DNA of 64,000 nt, taken from positions 124,001-188,000 of the forward strand of contig NZ_VOQF01000006.1 of the NCBI RefSeq assembly GCF_007994985.1, in the 5' to 3' direction. Below, one piece after another: positions 27,624-37,244 of this stretch; position 1 is the stretch's first letter; each line of letters begins with the position of its first letter. The position numbers were made by a program, and so were the translations under genes. Below the pieces are notes generated by a model. It saw nothing but the letters and a program-made list of their open reading frames with translations. It was not told the origin of the DNA and made no database searches. The DNA is from Metabacillus litoralis (GTDB taxonomy: Bacteria > Bacillota > Bacilli > Bacillales > Bacillaceae).

Positions 27624-28514
27624 TTATCCTTTAACACCAGAAATTGCAACAGACTCGATAATCTGTTTTTGGAAGAAAATAAATACAATTAACATAGGTA
27701 ATAAAGAAACAACTGACGCTGCCATAATTAACGGATAATCACTTTGTATCGCGTAAGTAGAGTTAAAGTTTGCAATAACTAGCTGTAATGTTTGTTTCTC
27801 AGGTGAGTTTAAATAAAGAATAGGACCAAGATAATCATTCCAAATCGTCATAAACCACAATATTAGCTGTGCAGCAACTGCTGGACGAACTAAAGGGAAA
27901 ATGATTTTATAGAAGATTTTAAAATAAGAACATCCATCAATCTTTGCTGCTTCAATAATTGAATTTGGAACACTTGTTAAATATTGTCTTAAGAAAAATA
28001 CCATGATGATATTCCCAAATAAGCCTGGAACAATAAGCGGTAACAGAGTATCTACCCAACCAATTTGTGAAAAGATAATAAATTGCGGGATCATAACAAC
28101 TGGATATGGAATCATCATCGCAGTCAATAATAGTAAGAATATTGCATTTTTAAATGGGAAATTCATTTTACCGAATGCAAATGCTGCTAAACTAGATGTG
28201 AAAGTACCAATAACAGTAACTGACACAGCTACTATTAAACTATTTATTATACCTTGTAATAAAGGTCCTTTTTCCCAAATTTCTACATATTTGATAAAAT
28301 TAAAGGATTCTGGGATCCATACAGGTGGTAGTGCGTACACTTCTTCAATTTCTTTAAATGAAGTTGCCACCATCCACAAAAGAGGTGCGACCATGAAAAT
28401 TGCTCCAACTGATAACAAGCAGAAAACAATGATATTAGTTATTCTTGTTGTTTTCTTTTCAGATTGATATTTCACTTTAGGCTCCGGTTTTTTATCTAAT
28501 ACAGTATCCATCAT
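27624..28514 (-). CDS. abnJ: Arabino-oligosaccharide ABC permease (AraQ/AbnJ type)
   Basis: A MalG-type permease of about 296 residues with an N-terminal cytoplasmic stretch, six membrane segments and the EAA loop IIEAAKIDGCSYFKIFYKIIFP. It ends QKQIIESVAISGVKG, typical of AraQ. The start is one of two adjacent ATGs (28514 or 28511) after GGGAG. It follows abnF by about 30 bp. AraNPQ of B. subtilis and AbnEFJ of G. stearothermophilus import alpha-1,5-arabino-oligosaccharides, powered by MsmX-type ATPases encoded elsewhere; the same role is inferred here. Confidence 0.93.
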   Translation of the reverse strand: MMDTVLDKKPEPKVKYQSEKKTTRITNIIVFCLLSVGAIFMVAPLLWMVATSFKEIEEVYALPPVWIPESFNFIKYVEIWEKGPLLQGIINSLIVAVSVTVIGTFTSSLAAFAFGKMNFPFKNAIFLLLLTAMMIPYPVVMIPQFIIFSQIGWVDTLLPLIVPGLFGNIIMVFFLRQYLTSVPNSIIEAAKIDGCSYFKIFYKIIFPLVRPAVAAQLILWFMTIWNDYLGPILYLNSPEKQTLQLVIANFNSTYAIQSDYPLIMAASVVSLLPMLIVFIFFQKQIIESVAISGVKG

Positions 28515-28544
28515 TTCCACTCCCTTTTACTCTGACTGACATGA

Positions 28545-29438
28545 TTAATCAAGTTCATAAGATGATTTCTCATTAACCTTAAATTGTATATAGGTAACAA
28601 GGAAGATACCAATACCTAAAACAACTGCCATTGCAGAGCCATAACCCATTTCAAAGTTACCAAATGCTTTCTGCCAAATATAGAATACTACTGTTGCAGA
28701 TGAATACTCAGGACCACCAGTTGGTGTCATTACGTTAATTTCAGTGAAAATTTGCGCTCCACCAATGATTGATGTAACAACAATAAAGAAAGTTACTGGT
28801 TTCACCATCGGTAATGTGATGTTTTTAAACATTTGGAACCCATTAGCTCCATCTAATTTTGCTGCTTCATAATAAGTTTTTGGTACACTTTGTAATGCAG
28901 CTAAATATAACAACATGCTATATCCTAAGCCCTTCCAGACTGTCATAAGAATTAATGCAGGCTTAACAGTGTGCTTATTCATTAACCAACTTGGTCCATC
29001 TATTCCAAAGATCGCTAAAAATTGGTTAACTAAACCATAATCACCGTTGTAAGCCCACTGCCAAAGGATTGAAATAGCAGCAATTGAAGAAATTACTGGT
29101 ACATAGTATAAAACTCGGAAAACTTGCGTTCCAAAGATCGCTCTGTTTAATCCTAAAGCTAATAATAGAGCTAATATTAATCCTAATGGAATACCAAGCA
29201 TCATGAAGACCGTATTGTAAAGGGCTTTATGAAAAGATTCATCGGTTAGTAGAAAAACATAATTTTGTAACCCAATAAAGTCCATTTGCCCTAAACCATT
29301 CCAACTTGTAAATGAACCATAAACTGAATAAATAGTTGGCGCTAAAATAAATATTAAGTAGCCTAATATTGGTAATGCTACAAACATATATGCATTTCTT
29401 CGCTCACTTTTATAAAGTTTTGACGTTTTGTTTTTCAT
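28545..29438 (-). CDS. abnF: Arabino-oligosaccharide ABC permease (AraP/AbnF type)
   Basis: A 297-residue MalF-type permease with six membrane segments. The EAA loop is YYEAAKLDGANGFQMFKNITLP (residues ~190-211). The start follows GGGGAGAAAAAT. A 285-bp gap containing a Bacillus-type hairpin repeat lies between it and the binding-protein gene. It pairs with AbnJ to form the channel. I use the Geobacillus name to avoid confusion with the sensor araP at 43419. Confidence 0.93.
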   Translation of the reverse strand: MKNKTSKLYKSERRNAYMFVALPILGYLIFILAPTIYSVYGSFTSWNGLGQMDFIGLQNYVFLLTDESFHKALYNTVFMMLGIPLGLILALLLALGLNRAIFGTQVFRVLYYVPVISSIAAISILWQWAYNGDYGLVNQFLAIFGIDGPSWLMNKHTVKPALILMTVWKGLGYSMLLYLAALQSVPKTYYEAAKLDGANGFQMFKNITLPMVKPVTFFIVVTSIIGGAQIFTEINVMTPTGGPEYSSATVVFYIWQKAFGNFEMGYGSAMAVVLGIGIFLVTYIQFKVNEKSSYELD

Positions 29439-29498
29439 ATTTTTCTCCCCATTTCTTTTAAAAGGGCTTTAACCTTAATCTACTATCAGAGAGTTAGT

Positions 29499-29632
29499 AA
29501 AAAGTGCAAGCGCCTTGATTTGCCAGGAAAAATAAGGCAATTTGGAACAGAAGGCTCTCTTTGCCTTCAATTCCAAATTGCCTTATAACCTAGGAAATGT
29601 TTTCCTTCGAAGGCACTGGAGCTGTAGACACA
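29499..29632 (-). repeat. Bacillus-type small hairpin repeat between abnE and abnF
   Basis: On the minus strand it begins GTCTACAGCTCCAGTGCCTT and ends CAAGGCGCTTGCACTTTTT, the edge signature of a small repeat I recall from many Bacillus genomes. The core has 16-nt arms (29532-29547 and 29571-29586) that are exact reverse complements, enclosing a second stem GAAGGC/GCCTTC. Confidence 0.7.
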
Positions 29633-29675
29633 GAATTTAAGTACATATTTCTATTCTTCCATTACTTTAAGATAA

Positions 29676-29704
29676 ATGGTGCTAGAATATTGCCCCAGCA
29701 CCAT
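29676..29704 (-). terminator. Stem-loop after abnE
   Basis: ATGGTGCT pairs with AGCACCAT, 20 bp past the abnE stop. There is no T-run; it is probably a 3'-end stabiliser or partial terminator. Confidence 0.45.
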
Positions 29705-29723
29705 ATTATCTATGTTTGTTATA

Positions 29724-31088
29724 TTAGTTTTTAGCTTTTTCTTCTTGTTCAATTGCTTTATCAAGAAGTTTTTGCATTTTTGGTTGTGCTTCTTTTACAT
29801 ATTCTTCAGCTGTTTTCTTACCATCAATTACTGGTTGGATATTCTTGAAGAATTCATCATACCACTCACCTGTATAAGTGAAGTTTGTTGGTAAATCGCG
29901 ACCATGTGTTTCAATAATTTGTAAGAATTCTTCTTTATTTGCAGGCTTAATTGAATCATCTGCAGCCCACTCAGCAGCAACATCTGTATTATTTGGTAAT
30001 TGAACTTGTTGATCTACTAATGCTTGTTGTCCTTCTTCATCAGCAGATAAGTATAATGCTAGTTCAGCTGCTAATTCAGCATGCTTCGTTTTTTCAGATA
30101 CACCAATTCCTAAAGAACCGATCCATGCTTTTGTTTCACCTGTAGAACCAACAGGCCAAGGTAATAAATCATATTCAAATTTCAAATCTTTGTAAGCTCC
30201 CATATCCCAAGGACCTACTGGGAAGAAACCGATTTGACCTTGCATCCATCTTTGGTACGTGTCAAGAGTTTGTCCTTCTGCAACAGAAGGTGTTACTTTA
30301 TGAACATTTTGTAAATCTGCAAAATATTGTAATGCTTCAGCGAACTTAGGATCATCAACTGTAACCTTTGTATTTGTTTCATCTAACCAATCTGCTCCAT
30401 TACTCCAAACAAATGGTTGTAATGACCAGTTAACATTAAGTCCTGTACCCCATTGATCTAATTTACCATCGCCATCTTTATCCTTTGTTAACTGTTTGTT
30501 AACTTCTAAGAATTCTTCTAGTGTATAAGGCTTGTCTGGATCTGGAAGAGGAACTCCAGCTTCTTCAAACATTGTTTTGTTATATCCGAAAGCGAAAGGT
30601 CCTAAATCTTTAGGCACACCATAGATTGCACCTTGACCAGCAACTTCACCATCGTAACGATATTTATTTATACCAGTTTCCCAAACCTTAGTTAAATCTA
30701 CACCTTCAGCATTTTCAACTAATTCCGTAATATCCTTTAAAACTCCAGCGTTTACATAAGCTTTTAAATTTCCAGGATTATAGAAGAAAACATCAGGAAC
30801 ACTGTTACCAGCAATTGCAGCTTGTAGTTTCGTATCATATTGATCTCCAGCTGTTACTACTGTTTTAACTTTAACATCTGGATTAGCTTCTTCGAATTTC
30901 TTAACTACGTTTTTATAAGCTGTTTGTTCTTGAGGCTGACCACTAAACATGAAAGTTAAATTTACTTTACCACCACTATCGCCGCCAGAACCTTCACTGC
31001 TACAAGCTCCTAAAACTCCTCCTACTACAACTACTAACATTGAGATTAACAAAAACCTACTTAGTTTATTTTTAGACTTCTTAAACAA
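29724..31088 (-). CDS. abnE: Arabino-oligosaccharide-binding lipoprotein (AraN/AbnE type)
   Basis: A 454-residue extracellular solute-binding lipoprotein with a signal peptide and lipobox LGAC. The family 1 binding fold follows ([35 protein letters not shown]). It uses a TTG start (31088) after GGGGGG-ATTAAG. It heads abnE-abnF-abnJ-abfA-GH43, and two AraR boxes plus a cre site lie upstream. Context and the AraN-like position indicate arabino-oligosaccharide capture. Confidence 0.93.
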   Translation of the reverse strand: MFKKSKNKLSRFLLISMLVVVVGGVLGACSSEGSGGDSGGKVNLTFMFSGQPQEQTAYKNVVKKFEEANPDVKVKTVVTAGDQYDTKLQAAIAGNSVPDVFFYNPGNLKAYVNAGVLKDITELVENAEGVDLTKVWETGINKYRYDGEVAGQGAIYGVPKDLGPFAFGYNKTMFEEAGVPLPDPDKPYTLEEFLEVNKQLTKDKDGDGKLDQWGTGLNVNWSLQPFVWSNGADWLDETNTKVTVDDPKFAEALQYFADLQNVHKVTPSVAEGQTLDTYQRWMQGQIGFFPVGPWDMGAYKDLKFEYDLLPWPVGSTGETKAWIGSLGIGVSEKTKHAELAAELALYLSADEEGQQALVDQQVQLPNNTDVAAEWAADDSIKPANKEEFLQIIETHGRDLPTNFTYTGEWYDEFFKNIQPVIDGKKTAEEYVKEAQPKMQKLLDKAIEQEEKAKN

Positions 31089-31184
31089 CTTAATCCCCCC
31101 TAAAGCTATTTTAATATAAAAGTAGACTTACAGAACAAAGGTGGCTTAATCTTTTTTATTAGTTTGAATATTTTATCTTTGTTA

Positions 31185-31198
31185 TGTAAGCGCTTCTT
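31185..31198 (-). promoter_or_regulatory. cre site of abnE
   Basis: TGTAAGCGCTTCTT closely fits the CcpA consensus, about 97 bp upstream of the start and next to an AraR box, indicating catabolite repression. Confidence 0.65.
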
Positions 31199-31215
31199 TA
31201 ACTATATATTATTAC

Positions 31216-31295
31216 ACCTGTTCGTACATGTCAACGAGTTTTTATAAAAAAATTGTATTATTTTGTTTTTTATTGTTTTATAGGTACGTACGTGT
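31216..31295 (-). promoter_or_regulatory. Pair of AraR boxes before abnE
   Basis: ACCTGTTCGTACATGT (31216-31231) and ATAGGTACGTACGTGT (31280-31295) resemble the AraR operator. Their centres are 64 bp apart, almost the same spacing as the pair before the arabinanase at 53114 (65 bp), which suggests cooperative binding. Confidence 0.75.
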
Positions 31296-31299
31296 GTTT

Positions 31300-31655
31300 A
31301 TTCACCCTGGAAATCCCATGATATCAACCTTTCTATATTCTTTGTAACTTTATTTTACATAATATTGAACAGATGGAGAAACTTATAAACGTATTTACTA
31401 GTAATTTCCATCATTTGATCTGTGAATTTACATTAAATTTCCAAGTGGAATTAATTAGTATAATTCTTTATTCATACTATTTTCTTTGCTCTTCTTGATT
31501 CTAACTCAATTTGTCCGAACAAGACAGTTAAATTAAAGGTTATTTTTTACATAAAATATTATATTTAAAATATAATAAGAAAAAACAAAAGAATACGCTT
31601 TTATTCAAGAGAAGACGACTTAAAGAGAGATTCAAATTAACAAAAATTCAGCTCT
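31300..31655. other. AT-rich intergenic stretch
   Basis: Between the abnE operators and the DUF624 terminator I see no convincing gene, repeat or hairpin. It is strongly AT-rich with no open frame carrying a ribosome binding site. Confidence 0.5.
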
Positions 31656-31692
31656 AAAAAAAAGCCAGAGTTTCTATTATAGAAACTCTGGC
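31656..31692 (-). terminator. Terminator of the araR-araM-HAD-DUF624 region
   Basis: GCCAGAGTTTCTAT pairs exactly with ATAGAAACTCTGGC and is followed on the minus strand by TTTTTTTT. Confidence 0.9.
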
Positions 31693-31700
31693 CCACTTGT

Positions 31701-32393
31701 TTATTTTTCTTGCATTTCTTGCACCTTACTAAATTTTTTATTAAATGTGTAATAAGATAGGAACGCGATAGTCGATCCTGTGAAAAATGGTAGTAAAAAA
31801 GTATAGCTCGTCAGACTAAGGTACAAAATAAACAAGTTGATCATCGCTATCACTATGCTGTTAAATGGTTTTAATAATGTAAAGCTTAGTGCATTCCTTA
31901 ATGCTAACTTGAAGCTAACTGAAAAATGAACATTGATCGCAAATAGATTTGTTGTATATATAAAAAGAAAAATTAACATAAATATAAGAATAATACTTAC
32001 AATTAAGTTCAGTTGGAAAAAGTAGTATATATCTAACACACATATCATCCAAATTGGAACAAGTAAAGCACCACTAGCTATGCTTCTTTTATAATTCTCT
32101 CGATAATACCCCCAGAATGAGCGGATGATAGATAAATCACGTTCTCCCAATATCCACTTCCTAGCAACAGCATACATAGCTGTCGTTGCTGGGAAAAAGA
32201 AAAAAGGTGCCAAAAGTGCAATAATTAACCAAGTGGTCACAATAACTGCCACCTGATTGGTTAAAGCTAAAGATATGACAAGGACACTTATTGGTAAATT
32301 AAATGCTACCCAAAGTAAATTTAAAACAGCAAATCGCGCAAACCATTCTAATACACGATTTATGCCTTCAAAAACGCTAAAATTCTGCTGCAT
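31701..32393 (-). CDS. DUF624 (YesL-like) membrane protein
   Basis: A protein of about 230 residues with five to six membrane segments. The DUF624 marks are INRVLEWFARFAVLNLLWVAF and FPATTAMYAVARKWILGERD (~75-95). It is a paralogue of the protein at 11434-12057. The start is ATG 32393, ten bases after GAGGGG. It is the last gene after araM and the HAD gene, 50 bp downstream. Function unknown; the family is linked to carbohydrate transport loci. Confidence 0.85.
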   Translation of the reverse strand: MQQNFSVFEGINRVLEWFARFAVLNLLWVAFNLPISVLVISLALTNQVAVIVTTWLIIALLAPFFFFPATTAMYAVARKWILGERDLSIIRSFWGYYRENYKRSIASGALLVPIWMICVLDIYYFFQLNLIVSIILIFMLIFLFIYTTNLFAINVHFSVSFKLALRNALSFTLLKPFNSIVIAMINLFILYLSLTSYTFLLPFFTGSTIAFLSYYTFNKKFSKVQEMQEK

Positions 32394-32442
32394 ATAAACC
32401 GAACCCCTCAATTAACTCATTTCTATAAAAATTTTTGTTCGT

Positions 32443-33144
32443 CTATACCATGAAATTTTTATACTCTACAATTTCTTTAATAGGTGAGTGATTTGTTTCC
32501 GGATCTCTATTTCTATGATTGAACCAAACCGTTTTCCAACCAGCCTCAATGGGAGAAATTATGTCATTTTCCCAGTTATCACCAATATAGCAGCATTGGT
32601 TTGAGTTAACTTCTACTTGCTTTTGAACATAATGAAAAATCCTTTTGTCTGGTTTAGCTATCCCAATACTATCAGAAATAAATATTTTATCTCTAGATAT
32701 TAACCGATGTAGCTGCAGTGCTTTTATCTTTTTATACTGATGCTCTAATGGACCATTTGTAATAATCCCAACCATTTTTTTGTATTCTTGCAAATTTATT
32801 ATTAATGACTCTACATCTGAGAAGGGTTTTATAGAATTTTGTTGTTTTTCATATGATGCTTGTATCATTTTAGCTTTCTCAAGAGTTAGATCAACATTAT
32901 AATCATTGCATGCCATTATAAGTCTTTTTGTTCTTAACTCATCTAAATCTATTTTTCCATTCGTATAAGTTTTCCAGAGCAAATCGCTATAAAAACGTAC
33001 CTTCTTAAATAAAGGTTCAATTAATGCTGGTTCAATTGTTAAATTTTCAGACTCTAGAGCTAAGCTGAAAGGTTTGAGTTGATCATATAATGTATCATCA
33101 AGATCAAAAAATACAACCTTTACATCTTCTAACTCTTTATACAT
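32443..33144 (-). CDS. HAD-superfamily phosphatase (subfamily IA)
   Basis: A hydrolase of about 233 residues. Motif I FFDLDDTLYD holds the nucleophile and acid Asp; motif II is ITNGP, motif III contains AKPD and motif IV GDNWENDI. The cap sits between motifs I and II, as in subfamily IA (YjjG-like). The likely ATG (33144) is eight bases after AGGTGA and overlaps the araM stop (ATGTATAA), so the genes are coupled. In B. subtilis the neighbour of araM is araL, a NagD-type HAD of a different subfamily; this gene seems to occupy the same niche. The substrate may be a sugar phosphate or glycerol-1-phosphate. Confidence 0.85.
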   Translation of the reverse strand: MYKELEDVKVVFFDLDDTLYDQLKPFSLALESENLTIEPALIEPLFKKVRFYSDLLWKTYTNGKIDLDELRTKRLIMACNDYNVDLTLEKAKMIQASYEKQQNSIKPFSDVESLIINLQEYKKMVGIITNGPLEHQYKKIKALQLHRLISRDKIFISDSIGIAKPDKRIFHYVQKQVEVNSNQCCYIGDNWENDIISPIEAGWKTVWFNHRNRDPETNHSPIKEIVEYKNFMV

Positions 33145-34351
33145 ATTGATGTTCACCTATATGCTCGTTCCAAAATTTCAACAATGTATAGCGATTTCTT
33201 AATTCATGGGCTTTATTTAAACTGTCTTGAACAAGTGCTGGCTCTATTCCTAAATCGTAAGGAGTAACAGAACCTTCTAACATTGATAACATATTTGCAA
33301 TTTCTTTCGGTTTAGGTAACAATTCTAAAATTGTGATGATTTCATGCTGTTTATCGAGAATTGCCTTTGCTTCAGCTGTAGAGAAATTCTTTAATTGGTC
33401 TTGGTTACCTATTAGATCTAGCACATTGTTTTTATAAAGATCTAGAATAATTTGAGAAGAAACTCCTACCTTAGCTCCATGAAGGACCTGTGGTTTATCC
33501 TCTTTTATAAAATCCATTTCCCAAAAATGTGATAAATGATGTTCACCACCAGATGCAGGCGAAGAATAACCAACAAGAAGCATTGCCAAGCCAGATTGTA
33601 TAAGAGACTCTATTAATATTTTTATGCCTTCTTTGTCACCGTTTTCAATTTCCTTTACAGCATTCACGCAATTATTTAGTGCTTCTTTAGTAAGTTGTGC
33701 GGACAAAGAACAATATGGCTCTTTTGCTATGAGGTGTGAAAACTTCCAATCTGCTAAAGATGTATATTTTCCAATCATATCCCCAAAACCAGCAGCGATC
33801 ATTTCTTTAGGTGCTTTTTGCAAAACATTGATATCTGCAAAAACTGCGATTGGAGAATGCATTTGATAAGTTGTTTTTACACCTTTAATGACAACAGGAG
33901 CTCCCATGGAATTAAATCCATCAACTGAAGGGGCTGTTGGTATTGAAATAAACGGTTTAGCCATCTTATAGCTAGCAAATCTAGCAATATCATGAATTGT
34001 ACCTGCACCTACAGCAATAATACTATCAGCATTTTGTGGTATACCTAACATAGCCTCAATTAAAGCCTCTTCATCAGCAATAACATCTCCTTGATTGTTA
34101 GCACTAATAAGGGTAATACAATAATCAATTTTTTCATCACTTAGTAGCTCAGAAACTCTTTTGCCTGCTACTTCAAATGTATTTTGATCTGCTATTATGA
34201 CTACTTTTTCAAATTGGCTATTTTCTATATACTTTACTGCTTTATTTAATGCATCATCACTTATAACAACTTCATCTATTAAAATATCATTATGATGGTT
34301 TCCACATGTGCATTTGTTTGCTAAGTTAGTAAGCTCATTTAAAGAAATCAA
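33137..34351 (-). CDS. araM: Glycerol-1-phosphate dehydrogenase, AraM family
   Basis: AraM reduces dihydroxyacetone phosphate to sn-glycerol-1-phosphate; the B. subtilis enzyme is Ni2+ dependent. The 404-residue protein shows the NAD-binding VGAGTIHDIARF, PTAPSVDGFNS, FGDMIGK (metal Asp), GGEHHLSHFWEM and HGAKVG (metal His residues). It uses a TTG start (34351) seven bases after GAGGAGG. It lies downstream of araR and overlaps the HAD gene by eight bases. Glycerol-1-phosphate feeds heptaprenylglyceryl-type lipids with PcrB in Bacillus; the link to arabinose use is unexplained. Confidence 0.93.
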   Translation of the reverse strand: MISLNELTNLANKCTCGNHHNDILIDEVVISDDALNKAVKYIENSQFEKVVIIADQNTFEVAGKRVSELLSDEKIDYCITLISANNQGDVIADEEALIEAMLGIPQNADSIIAVGAGTIHDIARFASYKMAKPFISIPTAPSVDGFNSMGAPVVIKGVKTTYQMHSPIAVFADINVLQKAPKEMIAAGFGDMIGKYTSLADWKFSHLIAKEPYCSLSAQLTKEALNNCVNAVKEIENGDKEGIKILIESLIQSGLAMLLVGYSSPASGGEHHLSHFWEMDFIKEDKPQVLHGAKVGVSSQIILDLYKNNVLDLIGNQDQLKNFSTAEAKAILDKQHEIITILELLPKPKEIANMLSMLEGSVTPYDLGIEPALVQDSLNKAHELRNRYTLLKFWNEHIGEHQYV

Positions 34352-34534
34352 TCAACTTCCTCCTCACTGATACATTAAGTACTTTTAATATGAAATAAAA
34401 TCTTTAGTATTACACTTATCATGATAAATAAACACACTGAATGTACTTACTTTAGTTAAATACACTCAGCAGAACTCAATTATTTGCTTTATTTTCAGAA
34501 GACATTGTAGTTTTTATGAACACGGTAGCTGACC

Positions 34535-35665
34535 TTAAATAATGACCTTACTATCTTCTATTTTATCTAATGAGCTAGTAGAGTTTCTTACCTTTAGTTC
34601 AGGTTCATAAACTTTCTGCCTACTTGTATTATCTTTATTGTCTCTTTTTTCCACTTCAGCCACTATCCATTTTGCTGCTTCAATACCCATATCCATTTTT
34701 GGATGGTTAACAGAAGTAAGCTTTGTCTCTGTTGCTATAGACAAGTAAGAATTATCATATCCAATGATGGATAGGTCGTTGGGAACTTTTATATCATATT
34801 CTCTTAAAACATTTAAAACTTGAACGGCAATTTCGTCATTATAACAAACTATAGCTGTTGGTCTATTTGTAGCATCTTTTAATACCTCTTTTAATTTAGA
34901 AAGAAAATCTCTCTCTTTTGTTGTGAAAGTAATAAACATCTCTGGAAAAAACGGGATATTATTTTCTCTGAAGGCACGGATAAAACCTTCCATCCGGTTT
35001 AATCCCTGTAAATCATCACTTTTAAATAAACCAATTATTTTTTTATGTCCTAACTTGATCAAATGGTCTGTAGCAATAAATCCTCCTTTTTCGTCATCTA
35101 ATATAATATAAGGTGGATTTAGTTGAGGATAATATTGATTTATCATTAGAAAAGGTGTATTATTTTGCTCCATTTCTAAGTAATAATGAAGATTTGGATT
35201 ATAGCTACTACTTCTTGTCGGCTCTACTATTAGACCATCTATATTTGAATTAATCATTGTTTCTAAACACTGCTTTTCCTTTTCAGGATCATTATCCGTA
35301 CAAGCAAATGTTAAAGAATAACCGTGAGAAGTTAGGTATGATTCTATCCCTTTAATAATTGACGGGAAAATATAATCAGAGATATATGTCGTAATAACAC
35401 CAATGTTTTTGCCTGTTGAATTAACACTTTGAGGTTGAGCTTGATTTGAGCGATTTGAACAAAATGTTCCAGCACCTTGCTCTCTATATAACCAACCTTC
35501 ATGTACAAGATCTCCTACAGCTTGTCGAACTGTATGTCTACTTACCTCAAACATTTTAACTAGCTCATTTTCAGAATAAATTTTATCTCCAGGTAAAACC
35601 TTACCGTCTATGATCCACTCTTTAATTTTTTCTTTCACCATACTAACTTTTGTTTGTTGTGCCAT
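34535..35665 (-). CDS. araR: Arabinose repressor AraR
   Basis: A chimeric regulator of 376 residues. The N-terminal GntR winged helix (VKEKIKEWIIDGKVLPGDKI; SENELVKMFEVSRHTVRQAV, residues ~10-75) joins a LacI-like sugar-binding domain (IGVITTYISDYIFPSIIKGI; LGHKKIIGLFK; PNDLSIIGYDNS). This architecture is the hallmark of AraR, which represses arabinose genes until L-arabinose binds. An AraR-like box lies 41 bp upstream (35706-35721), indicating autoregulation. The start follows GGTGGGAACAA. Confidence 0.95.
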   Translation of the reverse strand: MAQQTKVSMVKEKIKEWIIDGKVLPGDKIYSENELVKMFEVSRHTVRQAVGDLVHEGWLYREQGAGTFCSNRSNQAQPQSVNSTGKNIGVITTYISDYIFPSIIKGIESYLTSHGYSLTFACTDNDPEKEKQCLETMINSNIDGLIVEPTRSSSYNPNLHYYLEMEQNNTPFLMINQYYPQLNPPYIILDDEKGGFIATDHLIKLGHKKIIGLFKSDDLQGLNRMEGFIRAFRENNIPFFPEMFITFTTKERDFLSKLKEVLKDATNRPTAIVCYNDEIAVQVLNVLREYDIKVPNDLSIIGYDNSYLSIATETKLTSVNHPKMDMGIEAAKWIVAEVEKRDNKDNTSRQKVYEPELKVRNSTSSLDKIEDSKVII

Positions 35666-35705
35666 TTGTTCCCACCACTTTCAACTTGTATGTTTCTAAA
35701 TAAGT

Positions 35706-35721
35706 ACTTATTCGTACAACT
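35706..35721 (-). promoter_or_regulatory. AraR box before araR
   Basis: ACTTATTCGTACAACT fits the AraR operator pattern and indicates autoregulation. The following stretch to about 35948 is AT-rich and shows no gene. Confidence 0.7.
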
Positions 35722-35948
35722 GATTTTATTATACACTAAAAGATAAAAAAATTAAAAAAAGAATTATTTTGTATTTGTGTTTGTTGCTCGTTATGTTTTG
35801 ATTGCATTATTTGCAAAATTTTTAGTTTCTTTAGTGAACTTTTTATTAACAAATATACTCCTTTATTAAAAAGAGTTTAGTACATAGTCATGTTCTTGAA
35901 TAACAACAAGAGGATTTACCATGTGATAAAAAGTAAATGTATTAGAAA

Positions 35949-35991
35949 AATCGTCAAATATTCTAGTGAAATAAACTAGATTTTTGACGAT
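35949..35991 (-). terminator. Terminator of araEGH
   Basis: ATCGTCAAA and TCTAGT pair with ACTAGA and TTTGACGAT, followed by a short T-tract on the minus strand. It ends the araEGH transcript before araR. Confidence 0.7.
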
Positions 35992-36018
35992 CCTTATCTC
36001 TTCCTATCTTTTCAATTG

Positions 36019-37242
36019 TTATAAATTTTTATTCTTATTATAAATATCAAACGCTACAGCAGCTAATAATACTAAACCTTTAATAGCCTGCTGCCAATCT
36101 ATACCCAATCCAACTAGTGACATACCATTATTCATTACACCCATAACTAAACCACCAATAATAGCACCTGGAACAGTACCAATTCCACCATACGCAGATG
36201 CCCCACCGATAAAACATGCTGCAATTGCATCAAGTTCAAATAAATTCCCTGCTTTAGGTGTTGCTGCATTAAGCCTTGCAGCAAAGATTAGTCCAGACAG
36301 TGCAGATAATACACCCATATTTACAAACACTAAAAATGTGACTCGTTTCGTTTTCACACCTGATAACTGTGCTGCCTTTTCATTTCCACCAATAGCATAA
36401 ATATGTCTTCCTATCGTTGTTTTCCTCATTACAAAAGTATAAATTAAAATTAATATTCCTAAAATGATAAGTATATTTGGTAATCCTTCATAAATTGCTA
36501 ATACATAAGAAAAGATGTTTATAACAACGACTAATGAAACAAGCTTAACAATGAAGATTCCTTTTGGCTGTACTTCAAAACTATACTTCTTTTGATTACT
36601 TCTAGCTTTTATTTCATTGAACACGTAGATTATAGATAAAAATATACCTATTAATAATGTTAATAAATGAACATTTCCTCCGCCAAAAACATCCGGAATG
36701 AACCCAGAGCTAATCTTCTTAAATGTCTCTGGGAAAGGTGCAATCGATTTACCTTCTAAAACAACTAGTGTTAATCCTCTAAATAGTAACATTCCTGCTA
36801 ATGTCACAATAAAAGCAGGAATCTTTACATAAGCAATCCAGAAACCCTGCCAAGCTCCTATTATTGCTCCTAATAATAATGAAATAATAACAGCTAAATA
36901 AGTAGGCATTGAATAGTCTACCATCAATATAGCTGCTATAGCTCCAACAAATGCTGCTATAGAACCTACTGAAAGATCGATATGTCCAGTAATGATAACT
37001 AAGACCATGCCTATGGCTAGAACTAAAATATAACTATTTTGCAAAATTAAATTCGTTATATTTAAAGGCTTTAATAATATACCTTCTGTTAATATCTGAA
37101 AAAGTAACATGATTAAGATAAGCGCTATAATCATACTGTATTGTCTCATATTGCTTTTTATCATTTGTGATAATATTTGTTTATACGATCTACTATCAGG
37201 TTGTTGTTTACTGTTATGCTCTTTTTGCGTCATTGGCTGCAT
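36019..37242 (-). CDS. araH: L-arabinose ABC permease (AraH/XylH type)
   Basis: A 407-residue permease of the ribose/xylose family with about ten membrane segments. It has GHIDLSVGSIAAFVGAIAAI, AFIVTLAGMLLFRGL, GRHIYAIGGNEKAAQLSGV and the late FIGGASAYGGIGTVPGAIIG, all family hallmarks. The start (37242) follows AGGGGAGGAGTATAACT, and the araG stop is 2 bp away. With araE and araG it matches the G. stearothermophilus AraEGH L-arabinose importer, which lies next to araPST as here. Confidence 0.92.
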   Translation of the reverse strand: MQPMTQKEHNSKQQPDSRSYKQILSQMIKSNMRQYSMIIALILIMLLFQILTEGILLKPLNITNLILQNSYILVLAIGMVLVIITGHIDLSVGSIAAFVGAIAAILMVDYSMPTYLAVIISLLLGAIIGAWQGFWIAYVKIPAFIVTLAGMLLFRGLTLVVLEGKSIAPFPETFKKISSGFIPDVFGGGNVHLLTLLIGIFLSIIYVFNEIKARSNQKKYSFEVQPKGIFIVKLVSLVVVINIFSYVLAIYEGLPNILIILGILILIYTFVMRKTTIGRHIYAIGGNEKAAQLSGVKTKRVTFLVFVNMGVLSALSGLIFAARLNAATPKAGNLFELDAIAACFIGGASAYGGIGTVPGAIIGGLVMGVMNNGMSLVGLGIDWQQAIKGLVLLAAVAFDIYNKNKNL

Positions 37243-37244
37243 AG

